This document shows, piece by piece, positions 8,635 to 17,259 of a DNA stretch of 64,000 bases. The stretch's first letter is position 1. Each line of letters starts with the position of its first letter. The notes under the pieces are model-generated. The model searched no databases. It was not told where the DNA came from and saw only the letters and a program-made list of their open reading frames with translations. The DNA is from Bradyrhizobium erythrophlei (GTDB taxonomy: Bacteria > Pseudomonadota > Alphaproteobacteria > Rhizobiales > Xanthobacteraceae), in contig NZ_LT670817.1 of assembly GCF_900129425.1 (NCBI RefSeq), positions 3,224,001 to 3,288,000 on the forward strand, in the 5' to 3' direction. Both the position numbers and the translations under genes were made by a program.

Positions 8635-9348
8635 TCAGAGCACGCGATAGCGGATCGCGAAGGCGTCATGGGGCCCGGTGCGGATCGCTTCGCCTGTTTT
8701 CGGCGAGGAGATCCGATCGGCCAGATGCCACGGTCCGAACTGATCGGAGCGACTTGGGTCTGCCGCCAGCCGCAGCTTGAACTCGATCTGGGCCTGACCC
8801 GGCAGATCCAAGATCATGACGCGGTCGCGGGTGCGGAAATCGAGTGGCACCGAACCCCTGAGCACGCTGAGGCCGTCGTCGGCCGACGGTAGCGCGCCTT
8901 GCACCTGGGCGAGCGTCTGGTTCTGGTCGGTATGCAGTTCGACCTGGCTGTCGGCCATGGCGGACGCCGCGGTTTTCGGCAGGCGGATTTCGAACTCGAC
9001 CGCGGGTTTTGAGGGATTCATGCCGAGATAGGCCAGCGTGGCATGCCGCATGTCGTAGGCCACGAAGGCGAGCAGCCCGAACACTGCGGCGGCGGCAAGG
9101 CCGTGCCTGACGATATCCCGGACGCTCCGGTACCCGCTCCGGAAATAGACAGTCAGCGAAATTGCGACGGCGAGGGCGGCGGCGAGGCCGGCGACGGCTG
9201 ATGTCAGCAGGCCGAGCCAGCCGTCCGGGCTGTCGTCGGCGAACAGGCCGGTGCTGTCGGCGACCGTTTTGAGCAATGAGGCCACGGAATCGCCGGGAAG
9301 TGCTGCGGCATGGGCCACACCCATCAGCATCGGGGACATCAGGTTCAT
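8635..9348 (-). CDS. Membrane-anchored protein of unknown function
   Basis: A 237-residue protein. The first ~20 residues are hydrophobic (possible signal or anchor), followed by two clear membrane segments at about residues 45-68 and 80-100. The C-terminal half (from ~110) is soluble and beta-rich and probably periplasmic, with segments such as SVPLDFRTRDRVMILDLPGQ that suggest a carbohydrate-binding-like or Ig-like fold. No catalytic motif is visible and no family is recognised. Transcribed away from the MAPEG gene, so a divergent promoter must lie in 9349-9521. Confidence 0.7.
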   Translation of the reverse strand: MNLMSPMLMGVAHAAALPGDSVASLLKTVADSTGLFADDSPDGWLGLLTSAVAGLAAALAVAISLTVYFRSGYRSVRDIVRHGLAAAAVFGLLAFVAYDMRHATLAYLGMNPSKPAVEFEIRLPKTAASAMADSQVELHTDQNQTLAQVQGALPSADDGLSVLRGSVPLDFRTRDRVMILDLPGQAQIEFKLRLAADPSRSDQFGPWHLADRISSPKTGEAIRTGPHDAFAIRYRVL

Positions 9349-9521
9349 GGCAGCATCTCGCGGAGCGCTAAAACGGGTTTGAGACGGAAATCGCTGGAAC
9401 TACTGCAAGGTAGTCACTGGAGTCCGGATTGTGGTTCAACGCCGCCGGCCGGGATTCATTGTCAGGCCGAACCGTGCTCGCTATAGCGGGGGGCTCACAC
9501 TCAGGCCCGGGGGAAATACCA

Positions 9522-9944
9522 ATGTCAGTTCAAATGGTTTTGCTGCCTGTCTTCGTGCTGATCGGTCTCACCTTCGGGCTGCTGTTGTGGATGGCCGGCG
9601 CGCGCCGGGGGGCACTGGTCGGCGGCGAGACCAAGATCAGGGATATCGCGCTGGGACAGCCGAACTGGCCGGTCCGCGCCACCCAGATCGGCAATTGCTT
9701 CAAAAACCAGTTCGAACTGCCGCTGCTGTTTTACATCCTGATCGCGCTGGCGCTTCCGCTGCGCCATGCCGATCTGTTCATCGTGCTGATGTCGTGGGTG
9801 TTCGTGGTCACGCGATTCGTGCATGCCGGGATTTTTGTCACCTCCAACGATCTCGGACGACGCTCGCTGGCATGGTTCGCCGGCGTGCTGGTGCTGCTTG
9901 CGATGTGGCTCTACTTCGCGCTCAAGATCCTGCTGCTGATCTGA
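9522..9944 (+). CDS. MAPEG family membrane protein
   Basis: A 140-residue protein with four hydrophobic segments, the size and topology of the MAPEG superfamily (membrane-associated proteins in eicosanoid and glutathione metabolism). Family-like features are the polar stretch QIGNCFKNQFELPLLFY between helices 1 and 2 and SWVFVVTRFVHAGI before helix 4, including the conserved Asn and Glu of the FKNQFE motif. Substrate unknown; bacterial members can be glutathione S-transferases or are uncharacterised. ATG 9522 follows a GGGGGAAA ribosome-binding site; the upstream GTG/ATG frame adds residues unlike the family. 33 bases separate it from the rRNA methyltransferase gene, so they may be cotranscribed. 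Confidence 0.88.
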   Translation: MSVQMVLLPVFVLIGLTFGLLLWMAGARRGALVGGETKIRDIALGQPNWPVRATQIGNCFKNQFELPLLFYILIALALPLRHADLFIVLMSWVFVVTRFVHAGIFVTSNDLGRRSLAWFAGVLVLLAMWLYFALKILLLI

Positions 9945-9977
9945 GCGCGCCATCCGTTCTCGAACTGAAAGTTTTGA

Positions 9978-11279
9978 ATGACTCCCGCAGCCCGGCTGTC
10001 CGCGGCCATCGAACTGATCGAAACCATCGACGCGCAACGCATCCCGGCAGCGAAGGCGCTGAAGGAGTGGGGCACCGCGCACCGCTATGCCGGTTCGGGC
10101 GACCGCGCCGCGATCTCCGGCCTGATCTGGGACGTGCTGCGCCGCCGCGCCTCGAGCGCCTGGATCATGGACGCCGACACGCCGCGGGTGCGGGCGCTGG
10201 GCATGCTGAAGCTCGAGCGGGGGATGGATGTCGACGCCATCGCCGCGCTGTGTGACGGCGGCCGCTTTGCGCCGGAGCCGCTGACGGACGGCGAGCGCGC
10301 CGCGCTAACGTCGCGATCCCTGAAGGATGCGCCCGCGCATGTCGCCGGCGATTACCCGGAATGGCTCGACGGCTACCTTGCGCAGGTGTTCGGCGACGAC
10401 CGCGTCGCGGAAGCCACCGCGATGGCGAGCCGGGCGCCGCTCGACCTGCGCGTCAACACGCTGAAAGCCAAACGCGAGAAGGTTTTGGGATCGACCGCGC
10501 ATCTTGGGACGACGCCGACGCCGTGGGCGCCGGTCGGCCTGCGCATCGAACTCGGCGCCGACGCCCGCAGTCCCGGCATTCTTGCCGAGGAGGATTTCAT
10601 CAAGGGCGCCATTGAAGTGCAGGATGAAGGTTCGCAGCTGGCGGCCTTGTTATCGGCGGCAAAACCCGGCGAGCAGGTGATCGATCTCTGCGCCGGCGCC
10701 GGCGGCAAGACCCTCGCGCTCGCCGCCATGATGGCCGGCAAGGGCCGGCTGATCGCGACCGACCACGACAAGCGGCAGCTGGCGCCGATCTATGAGCGGC
10801 TGTCGCGAGCCGGCGTCCACAATTGCGACGTGCGCACGCCGAAGGGCCCGAACGATACCTTAAGCGACATCCACGCCTCCGCCGACCTCGTCCTGATCGA
10901 TGCGCCCTGCACGGGAACCGGCACCTGGCGGCGTAATCCCGATGCCAAGTGGCGGATGCGCCCGGGCGCGCTCGAGGTGCGGCTGAAGGACCAGGTCACG
11001 GTGCTGGACCGCGCCGCCGCCCTGACAAAGCCGGGCGGGCGGATCGCCTATATCACCTGCTCGGTGCTGCCGCCGGAAAACGGCGAGCAGATCCGCAGCT
11101 TCGTCGCCCGCCATCCGGAATTTTCAGTGGTGCCGCCGTCGCAGACCGTGACGGTGCTGTGGGACAAGGCGGAAGATTTCGCCGCCGCCACGCTGCAATC
11201 CCCGGAAGGGCTGTTGATGACCCCGCGCCGCACCGGGACGGACGGGTTTTTTGTGTCGGTGCTGCGTCGGACGGGCTGA
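9978..11279 (+). CDS. RsmB/NOP family RNA (cytosine-5) methyltransferase
   Basis: A 433-residue SAM-dependent methyltransferase that makes 5-methylcytosine in RNA, probably 16S rRNA. The SAM motif is DLCAGAGGKTLALAAM (about residues 235-250). Both family cysteines are present: C311 in the motif IV stretch DAPCTGTGTW, and the nucleophile C361 in TCSVLPPENGEQ (motif VI). The N-terminal ~150 residues look like the helical NusB-like part seen in RsmB. Located between the MAPEG gene and guaA, an arrangement I recall from Bradyrhizobium-type genomes. Confidence 0.92.
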   Translation: MTPAARLSAAIELIETIDAQRIPAAKALKEWGTAHRYAGSGDRAAISGLIWDVLRRRASSAWIMDADTPRVRALGMLKLERGMDVDAIAALCDGGRFAPEPLTDGERAALTSRSLKDAPAHVAGDYPEWLDGYLAQVFGDDRVAEATAMASRAPLDLRVNTLKAKREKVLGSTAHLGTTPTPWAPVGLRIELGADARSPGILAEEDFIKGAIEVQDEGSQLAALLSAAKPGEQVIDLCAGAGGKTLALAAMMAGKGRLIATDHDKRQLAPIYERLSRAGVHNCDVRTPKGPNDTLSDIHASADLVLIDAPCTGTGTWRRNPDAKWRMRPGALEVRLKDQVTVLDRAAALTKPGGRIAYITCSVLPPENGEQIRSFVARHPEFSVVPPSQTVTVLWDKAEDFAAATLQSPEGLLMTPRRTGTDGFFVSVLRRTG

Positions 11280-11290
11280 AGCCCCAAACT

Positions 11291-11403
11291 CGTCATGCCC
11301 GGGCGCCTGTCCTCGACTTGATCGGGATGTCCCGGCCATCCACGTCTTGCTTTCGTCGCCCATTTTAAGACGTGGATGGCCGGGACAGGCCCGGCCATGA
11401 CGG
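11291..11403. repeat. Long inverted-repeat intergenic element
   Basis: Arms of 21 bp at 11,328-11,348 (TGTCCCGGCCATCCACGTC...) and 11,367-11,387 are perfect inverse complements around an 18-base loop, framed by outer CGTCATGCCCGGGC and GGCCCGGCCATGACG. This CATGCCCGGG...CCATCCACGTCTT element is a familiar interspersed repeat of Bradyrhizobium-type chromosomes. It may also terminate transcription of the methyltransferase gene. Confidence 0.8.
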
Positions 11404-11441
11404 CTCTGGAAGGGTTTCGACCCCATCCCCGGCAGCGAAAG

Positions 11442-11529
11442 TCGTCTTTGCGAGGAGCGTTTGCGACGAAGCAATCCATTTCTCGGCGCAAAAAAAGCGT
11501 GGATTGCTTCGCTACGCTCGCAATGACGG
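11442..11529. repeat. REP-like palindromic element
   Basis: TCGTCTTTGCGAGGAGCG ... GAAGCAATCCA ... TGGATTGCTTCGCTACG CTCGCAATGACGG form nested inverted repeats. Same family as the elements at 3306 and 20,806. Confidence 0.75.
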
Positions 11530-11586
11530 CTGATGGGCCGGGTTCTTGGGGTTGCGAGGCCGCTGCCCGTCGTTTACTTCCTACCC

Positions 11587-13182
11587 ATGACAGCCCAACA
11601 GCCAGCCCGCGAGCCGACGCCCTCCGTGGCCTCGGCGCATGACAAGATTCTGATCGTCGATTTCGGCAGCCAGGTGACGCAACTGATCGCGCGAAGGGTG
11701 CGGGAGGAGGGCGTCTATTCCGAAATCGTGCCGTTCCAGAAGGCGGAAGCGGCGTTTCTTCAGATGAAGCCGAAGGCGGTGATCCTCTCCGGCGGCCCGG
11801 AATCGGTGCACGAGGAGGGCTCGCCGCGCGCGCCGCAGGCGATCTTCGATTCCGGCGTGCCCGTGCTCGGCATCTGCTACGGCCAGATGACCATGGCGGC
11901 GCAACTCGGCGGCGAGGTCGAGGGCGGCCACCACAGGGAATTCGGCCGCGCCGATGTCGAAGTGAAAGCGGCGAGCCATCTGTTCGACGCTACCTGGGGC
12001 ATGGGCGAGCGCCATCCGGTCTGGATGAGCCACGGCGACCGCATCACCAAAATGCCGCCCGGCTTTGTCGTCGCAGGCGTGTCGCCGAACGCGCCGTTCG
12101 CAGTGATCCAGGACGAAACGCGCAAATATTACGGGCTGATGTTCCACCCCGAAGTGGTGCACACGCCCGACGGCGCCAAACTGATCCGCAATTTCGTCCG
12201 CAAGGTCGCCGGCCTCACCGGCGACTGGACCATGCGCGCCTTCCGCGAGGAGGCGATCGAGAAAATCCGCGCCCAGGTGGGCAAGGGCAGGGTGATCTGC
12301 GGCCTGTCCGGCGGCGTCGATTCCGCCGTCGCCGCGGTGCTGATCCACGAGGCGATCGGCGACCAGCTCACTTGCGTGTTCGTCGATCACGGCATGCTGC
12401 GGCTCGACGAGGCCAAGACGGTGGTCGACCTGTTCCGCCACCACTACAACATCCCGCTGGTTCACGTTGATGCGTCAAAACTTTTCCTTGGCGAGCTTGC
12501 CGGGGTCACCGACCCCGAACAGAAGCGCAAGACCATCGGCCGCCTGTTCATCGACGTGTTCGATGTAGAAGCGAAGAAGATCGGCGGCGCCGATTTTCTG
12601 GCGCAGGGCACGCTCTATCCCGACGTGATCGAAAGCGTGTCGTTCACCGGCGGCCCGTCGGTCACGATCAAGTCGCACCACAATGTCGGCGGCCTGCCGG
12701 CGCGCATGAACATGAAGCTGGTCGAACCCTTGCGCGAACTGTTCAAGGACGAGGTCCGCGTGTTGGGGCGCGAACTCGGCCTGCCCGAAATCTTTGTCGG
12801 CCGCCATCCGTTCCCCGGCCCGGGCCTCGCGATCCGCTGCCCCGGCGAGATCACGGGCGAAAAACTCGACATCCTGCGCAATGCCGACGCCGTCTATATC
12901 GACCAGATCCGGAAAGCCGGCCTGTACGACAAGATCTGGCAGGCCTTTGCGGTGCTGCTCCCGGTCAAAACCGTCGGCGTGATGGGCGACGGACGGACCT
13001 ACGAATATGTCGTCGGCCTGCGCGCGGTGACCTCGACCGACGGCATGACCGCGGATTTTTATGCCTTCGACATGAAATTCCTGGGCGAGACCGCGACGCG
13101 GATCATCAACGAGGTCAAGGGCGTCAACCGGGTGGTGTACGACGTGACGTCAAAACCGCCGGGGACGATCGAGTGGGAGTGA
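11587..13182 (+). CDS. guaA: GMP synthase (glutamine-hydrolysing)
   Basis: GuaA aminates XMP to GMP using glutamine and ATP. The 531-residue product has the class I glutamine amidotransferase domain first (nucleophile C97 in GICYGQ; H187 and E189 in the HPEVV triad), then the PP-loop ATP pyrophosphatase domain (SGGVDS at residues 241-246), then the dimerisation domain ending in SKPPGTIEWE. ATG 11,587 is used; an upstream in-frame start at 11,533 would add residues with no family support. The last ~60 bases recur three times downstream (16.5, 55.5 and 60.2 kb), marking this 3' end as an integration site; the gene itself is intact. Confidence 0.97.
   Translation: MTAQQPAREPTPSVASAHDKILIVDFGSQVTQLIARRVREEGVYSEIVPFQKAEAAFLQMKPKAVILSGGPESVHEEGSPRAPQAIFDSGVPVLGICYGQMTMAAQLGGEVEGGHHREFGRADVEVKAASHLFDATWGMGERHPVWMSHGDRITKMPPGFVVAGVSPNAPFAVIQDETRKYYGLMFHPEVVHTPDGAKLIRNFVRKVAGLTGDWTMRAFREEAIEKIRAQVGKGRVICGLSGGVDSAVAAVLIHEAIGDQLTCVFVDHGMLRLDEAKTVVDLFRHHYNIPLVHVDASKLFLGELAGVTDPEQKRKTIGRLFIDVFDVEAKKIGGADFLAQGTLYPDVIESVSFTGGPSVTIKSHHNVGGLPARMNMKLVEPLRELFKDEVRVLGRELGLPEIFVGRHPFPGPGLAIRCPGEITGEKLDILRNADAVYIDQIRKAGLYDKIWQAFAVLLPVKTVGVMGDGRTYEYVVGLRAVTSTDGMTADFYAFDMKFLGETATRIINEVKGVNRVVYDVTSKPPGTIEWE
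13120..13182. other. Probable island attachment site, proximal copy (guaA 3' end)
   Basis: This is the functional guaA terminus. Its sequence recurs at 16,506-16,520 (15 bases identical), 55,470-55,529 (50 of 60 identical, no gaps) and 60,166-60,212 (38 of 47 identical plus a 4-base gap), all in the same orientation. The guaA 3' end is an established target of site-specific integrases of genomic islands; here it would be the guaA-side attachment site. The exact crossover core cannot be fixed from the sequence. Confidence 0.7.
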
Positions 13183-13329
13183 AGGGGAGTACCGTGGAGT
13201 AGTATCGGATAGCAGAGGACACTCGAGCGAATCCCAGGCCATCGATAGCAGTCGATAGATTCTAAGCGACCCGCAGAACTGCCGCTCTGTCGGGCGTCTC
13301 CCCGCTCTTCGAACGGCGCCCATACGCCG

Positions 13330-13413
13330 TCAGGCCCACCCCAACCTTCGCGACTTTGTGGCCTTCAAATATTCGGTCGCGCGCTGCTCGAAGAAGTTAG
13401 CGCGCTCGACCAG
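13330..13413 (-). pseudogene. Possible C-terminal gene fragment
   Basis: The minus strand reads LVERANFFEQRATEYLKATK then SRRLGWA and a stop at 13,330-13,332, with coding-like composition (helical, charged). A matching upstream part (IYDRVIDAEN) is in another frame just 5', suggesting a frameshifted remnant. Family not recognised. It lies directly beyond the guaA attachment site, where an island integrase would normally be expected, but I see no recombinase motif. Confidence 0.3.
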
Positions 13414-13445
13414 TTCTCGGCGTCGATCACACGATCGTAGATCGA

Positions 13446-14045
13446 TTACTGCTCCTTCTTGAACAAATCCTGGAAGATGAGCTGGCCCCAAGTGCGGCCG
13501 CGTGCGTGCACCAGCGCGCCACCCTCGTTGAGTTTTCCCAGCTTGACGGGTGCGAACCCGAGTTGTTTGGCCAAATCCGCCACGGGAGCGGTTGCGTCCT
13601 CGTCGTCGCTCGACAGAAAGACGACCCGATGGCCCCCCTCGACGATCGGATCGGCAGCCAGGGTGGCCGCAACCAGGTGATTGAAACCTTTCACGAACTT
13701 GGCGCCGGTGAACGCCTTCGCGACGAAGGCGGAGGACGGGAGACCGTCCAGCTCCTCAAGGGGAACCAACGCGTTCATCGCGTCGATGACCGTCTTGCCT
13801 TTCCAGCTCGGCAGGGCCTTCGCAACCTCGCGATGTTCCCCGAACGGGACCGCCAAGATGATTGTGTCGGCCTCGAGCGCATCCCGCAGCGACTTGGCGA
13901 CGACCGTGGGTCCAATCGCCCGAGCCTGCGGCGCCAACGCCTCGGGCGGGCGGCGGCTCGCGACGGCCACCTTGATGTTCTTACGGGCGAAGGCGTGGGC
14001 GAGGGCCTGGCCTATCTTACCGAATCCTACAATCGCATAGCTCAT
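13446..14045 (-). CDS. NADP(+)-binding F420-reductase-like oxidoreductase
   Basis: A 199-residue protein of the NADPH-dependent F420 reductase family (ProC/F420 Rossmann fold). It begins SYAIVGFGKIGQALAHAFAR, with the GxGxxG-type dinucleotide motif at residues 7-12, followed by ASRRPPE, whose arginines favour NADP(H). DTIILAVPF and KTVIDAMNAL match the family's second and third conserved blocks. Members without an F420 pathway nearby often act as quinone, ferric or oxidised-cofactor reductases, so the substrate is unknown. First complete gene of the accessory region; the SDR gene lies upstream on the same strand with a 218-base gap. Confidence 0.88.
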   Translation of the reverse strand: MSYAIVGFGKIGQALAHAFARKNIKVAVASRRPPEALAPQARAIGPTVVAKSLRDALEADTIILAVPFGEHREVAKALPSWKGKTVIDAMNALVPLEELDGLPSSAFVAKAFTGAKFVKGFNHLVAATLAADPIVEGGHRVVFLSSDDEDATAPVADLAKQLGFAPVKLGKLNEGGALVHARGRTWGQLIFQDLFKKEQ

Positions 14046-14263
14046 AATACTTCTCCGATCCGTGTTGACATTGAGATTCCCCGGCCTTCAACGGCGCTGG
14101 GTTATTCGTTTCGCTGCATGGCGACCTTCGCGAGATCTTCGGACCGCCACCCCAAGCGATGCGCGTCATCGGTTCGAATTCCTGAATTGACGCGTAGACG
14201 TCCTGCCGTGAACGACTTCCTCGCGGCCGGACGGTCAGCCACTTCCGGCGATCCGGCGCGAAT

Positions 14264-14998
14264 TCAGATGGCCGAGAAGCCGCCGTCGACAGATAACTCC
14301 ACCCCATTCACGAAGCTCGAATCGTCTGAAGCAAGAAACAGCGCGACCGCCGCAATTTCCTCAGGACGCCCCATCTTTCCCCGCGGGATCAGAGATTCGA
14401 ACATCCGCTTCGCCTCCTCGGTGAGAACTTGGTCCTGCATCGGTGTGGCGATCGGCCCCGGGCTCAGCACGTTCACCCGGATATTCCTGTCCTTCAGTTC
14501 GTTGAGCCAAGTGCGTGCGAATGAGCGCAACGCCGCCTTGCTCGCCGAATACACGCCGTAACCAGGAAAACCTTTCGCCGAAGCAACTGACCCGGTCATG
14601 AAGATCGATCCGCCATCGTTGAACAGCGGCAACGCCTTCTGAACCGTAAACAGCGTGCCGCGCGTATTCAGGCCGAAGGTCGCATCGAAATGCTGCTCGG
14701 TAATCTCGCCCAGTGGGACGGCTTCGCCCGTGCCGGCGCTCGCGTACAGGACGTCGATCCTACCCTTTACCCGCTTGACCGTATCGAACAGGCGGTCGAG
14801 GTCGTCGAGATTGGCCGCGTCGCCGCGCACGCCGGTCACGTTCCGGCCGATCAGCTTGACGGCCTCATCGAGCGCCTCCTGCCTCCGGCCCGTGATGAAA
14901 ACGTAGGCGCCTTCTTCAACGAACCGCTTGGCGCTCGCCAGCGCCATGCCGCTCGATCCACCCGTGATGACTGCAACCTTACCCTCAAGCTTTCCCAT
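14264..14998 (-). CDS. Short-chain dehydrogenase/reductase (SDR)
   Basis: A 244-residue classical SDR. The cofactor motif TGGSSGMA is near residue 12, YASAG replaces the usual NNAG, the catalytic serine lies in MTGSVAS and the YxxxK pair in YSASK; the C-terminus VNGVELSVDGGFSAI is typical. ATG 14,998 is preferred over the longer frame because GGAAAAG precedes it and MGKLEGKVAVITGG is a standard SDR start. The LysR gene at 15,291 is transcribed divergently and is the likely regulator. Substrate unknown. Confidence 0.92.
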   Translation of the reverse strand: MGKLEGKVAVITGGSSGMALASAKRFVEEGAYVFITGRRQEALDEAVKLIGRNVTGVRGDAANLDDLDRLFDTVKRVKGRIDVLYASAGTGEAVPLGEITEQHFDATFGLNTRGTLFTVQKALPLFNDGGSIFMTGSVASAKGFPGYGVYSASKAALRSFARTWLNELKDRNIRVNVLSPGPIATPMQDQVLTEEAKRMFESLIPRGKMGRPEEIAAVALFLASDDSSFVNGVELSVDGGFSAI

Positions 14999-15290
14999 GA
15001 CTTTTCCTTCAGACTCCGTCTTTGGTCGTTCGGGGAGGCTCCCCGAGAACCTCGACATAGGTCTGCCGGCGTCAGGCGTTGAGTGCAGAAGCGCGCACAT
15101 CGGTGGTGCGAAATCGATCCGGCTGGACGACTGACGCCAGCCGCGACGATCGGTGTCCGCCGTTCAGAATTGGGCCGTGCTGGTCGGCATAGGCTATGAC
15201 CACCGCCCGTGCTACCCCACATTCGAGAGGATGTTCGATGGTGTTGGACACGGGCTTTGGAAGGCAAACCCCGCGGTGCGGGATTGCACC

Positions 15291-16187
15291 ATGATCGACT
15301 GGGATGACGTTCGCTACTTTCTTGCCGTCGCGCGCGGGGGCTCGGTACGGGCTGCCGCCGAGCGCCTCGGTGTGAACCACTCGACCGTGCTGCGACGCAT
15401 CGCCCAGCTCGAGGAACGCCTCGGGGTGCACATGTTCGAAAAGCTGCCTTCGGGCTACCGCCTGACGGCTGCGGGCGAGGAGGTCCTCGAGTTCGCGGAC
15501 CAGATGGAAGCGTCGTCGCACCTGCTGGAGACGCGCGTCTTCGGGCGCGACCAGAGCGTGCGCGGGCTTCTGCGGGTGACGCTGGCACCGCCCCTCGCGA
15601 CACACCTGCTCATGCCGGACTTCGCCGATTTCGCGCGTCTGCACCCGGACATCGAGATGGAAATCTTGTCGTCCGGCGAGCTGGCAAATCTGACCAACCG
15701 AGAGGCCGACGTCGCGATCCGCGTCGTCTACGACCGCAAAACCCTGCCGCTCAATCTTCACGGCCTGAAGGGACCGGAGCTGTTCGGAGGCGTCTACATG
15801 TCCCGCGATCGACTAGCCGCGTGGCGTGCGGGCGCGCCTGATCCCATCCGGTGGATCGTCATAAGCATTCATGGAATTCCGGACTGGACCCGCGAGGGTG
15901 AGGTTCGCACCACGGGGGTTCCGTTCAGGACCACGGACGCCGAGGCGCAGATCGTTGCAGTACGGCAAGGGCTCGGGATGACGACACTGCCGTGCTTCGT
16001 CGGAGATGCCGACCCCCTACTGGTGAGGGTGCCGGGCACCGACCTGCACATGTACGGTACGCTCTGGCTTCTCACACAGGGGGAGACACGCAAGACGAAG
16101 CGCGTGCGGCTCTTCACTGAGTTCGTATCCCGCAGGCTCGCCGCGTACGCTCCGCTTCTCGCGGGGCTGTCCATATCGCGCGACTGA
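15291..16187 (+). CDS. LysR-family transcriptional regulator
   Basis: A 298-residue regulator: winged helix-turn-helix at residues 1-60 (DDVRYFLAVARGGSVRAAAE, then HSTVLRRIAQLEERLG) and a substrate-binding-like effector domain. ATG 15,291 is the family-like start (MIDWDDVRYFLAVA). It is divergent from the SDR gene; LysR regulators usually control the gene they face, so it probably governs the SDR and perhaps the F420-reductase-like gene. Confidence 0.92.
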   Translation: MIDWDDVRYFLAVARGGSVRAAAERLGVNHSTVLRRIAQLEERLGVHMFEKLPSGYRLTAAGEEVLEFADQMEASSHLLETRVFGRDQSVRGLLRVTLAPPLATHLLMPDFADFARLHPDIEMEILSSGELANLTNREADVAIRVVYDRKTLPLNLHGLKGPELFGGVYMSRDRLAAWRAGAPDPIRWIVISIHGIPDWTREGEVRTTGVPFRTTDAEAQIVAVRQGLGMTTLPCFVGDADPLLVRVPGTDLHMYGTLWLLTQGETRKTKRVRLFTEFVSRRLAAYAPLLAGLSISRD

Positions 16188-16668
16188 CGCGCGGCAGGTC
16201 GCCGGCGACGCTTGCCATAATCCGGTTGGAAGCCGAGCTGCGATTGCTCCAAGCGACATCGCGGTCAATCCCTCGCGCTGCTGACGGTAGTCTTCGGCTA
16301 TGTCGGCGGTGCGGCGTCGCCAGTGGATTCGGGAAAAGTGGACCGATCGATATTGATAGTCGCTGAAAGCGGAGATTTTCTGGAACGATCAAATTCCTCT
16401 TTGAATTCAAAAGCCATGCGCATCTGACGGTTCGGGCGACGGGAGTTTTCAAGGCGGAGAAATTTTTTGCAACGACAAATCAACTCATTAGGCACGATGC
16501 GAACAATCGAGTGGGAGTGAGCGGCAGCCTTTGTTGAAAGAGATGGGCAGAGCGGCTTGACTCCGGCCATTCGGCCGGCAAAATTACCTTCTCGCGCAAA
16601 ATTAAGTCCCTCGCATACCCGTCGGGACGAAAGTGATTATCAAAATCCAGCCGATTTAGGAGAGTGTT
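16188..16668. other. Intergenic stretch containing a short guaA 3' copy
   Basis: About 480 bases with no recognisable gene. Its base composition is more AT-rich around 16,320-16,500 than the flanks. The only identified element is the 15-base guaA-end copy at 16,506-16,520. No integrase or transposase motif is seen. Confidence 0.5.
16506..16520 (+). other. Short copy of the guaA 3' end (candidate att site)
   Basis: ATCGAGTGGGAGTGA is identical to the last 15 bases of guaA; with the preceding codon it reads T-I-E-W-E-stop as in GuaA. A 15-base exact match is not expected by chance in 64 kb and it lies in non-coding DNA between unrelated genes. Confidence 0.55.
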
Positions 16669-17136
16669 TTGCATCAATGGCAGCGATTACTGCGCGCGTT
16701 GGGCGCGCTTGGATTTCTTTGCACTTTCTGCGGCCTCGCGGGCCAGCCGGCTTACGCAGATGGCTCAGTATCATCCCTGGGCATGGGCTACGGCGCACGC
16801 GACCAAGCCGCGTTTGGAAGATTCCTGAACGTGATCCAGCAGTATAACGCATCGGGCGAGCGCTTTCGCATCGACAGTCACTGTCAATCCGCCTGCACGA
16901 TGTTCCTTTCGATACGCAATGTCTGCGTCACGCCAGGCGCGACGCTGTTGTTTCACGCGGGCGGCTCCATGCAAAAGGGCATTATCAACCCCTCCACCAC
17001 GCAGCAAATGCTCAGCACCTATAACGCGGCCTTGCAACAGTATGTCACCGACAAGCATTTCATGGATACGTTCGCCTTTCATCCAATTTCAGGCAGCGAA
17101 ATCATCAAGCGCTTCGGCTACCCGGCCTGCCGGTAG
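16669..17136 (+). CDS. Secreted protein with ClpP/SppA-like periplasmic motif
   Basis: A 155-residue protein starting at TTG 16,669, supported by AGGAG at 16,658-16,662 with 6-base spacing; no ATG gives a comparable product. Residues 1-30 form a signal peptide (LLRALGALGFLCTFCGLAGQ, cut near AYA). The core DSHCQSACTMFLSI followed by VCVTPGATLLFHAGG resembles the CASACT...H.P.A.LGFH segment of periplasmic ClpP-like serine protease relatives in Bradyrhizobium. Here SAC carries Ser and Cys, but catalysis is not established. Probably periplasmic; function unknown. Confidence 0.7.
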   Translation: MHQWQRLLRALGALGFLCTFCGLAGQPAYADGSVSSLGMGYGARDQAAFGRFLNVIQQYNASGERFRIDSHCQSACTMFLSIRNVCVTPGATLLFHAGGSMQKGIINPSTTQQMLSTYNAALQQYVTDKHFMDTFAFHPISGSEIIKRFGYPACR

Positions 17137-17144
17137 CGGGCAGG

Positions 17145-17219
17145 GCGGGTTGTAGGCGAAGCCGTAACCGCCACTTCAAGGCCAGCGAGGGCGGATTACG
17201 TCTGCGGCTCCTATCCGCC
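17145..17219. repeat. Intergenic repeat, copy 1, flanking the HNH gene
   Basis: Begins GCGGGTTGTAGGCGAAGCCG and contains GGCGGATTACG and a TCCGCC end. A second, direct copy lies at 18,229-18,303, so the pair brackets the HNH endonuclease gene. This GCGGGTT...AACCCGCC element is common in Bradyrhizobium-type genomes. Confidence 0.7.
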
Positions 17220-17259
17220 ATGGGCTATCTCACCGCAACTATCCATCTCAGGGCGCCGT

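Noticed and set aside
13183..16668. Search for an integrase or tRNA near the guaA end
   Set aside because: No tyrosine-recombinase motif (R..H-x-x-R..Y) or tRNA-like cloverleaf was found; the island boundary is inferred from repeats only.
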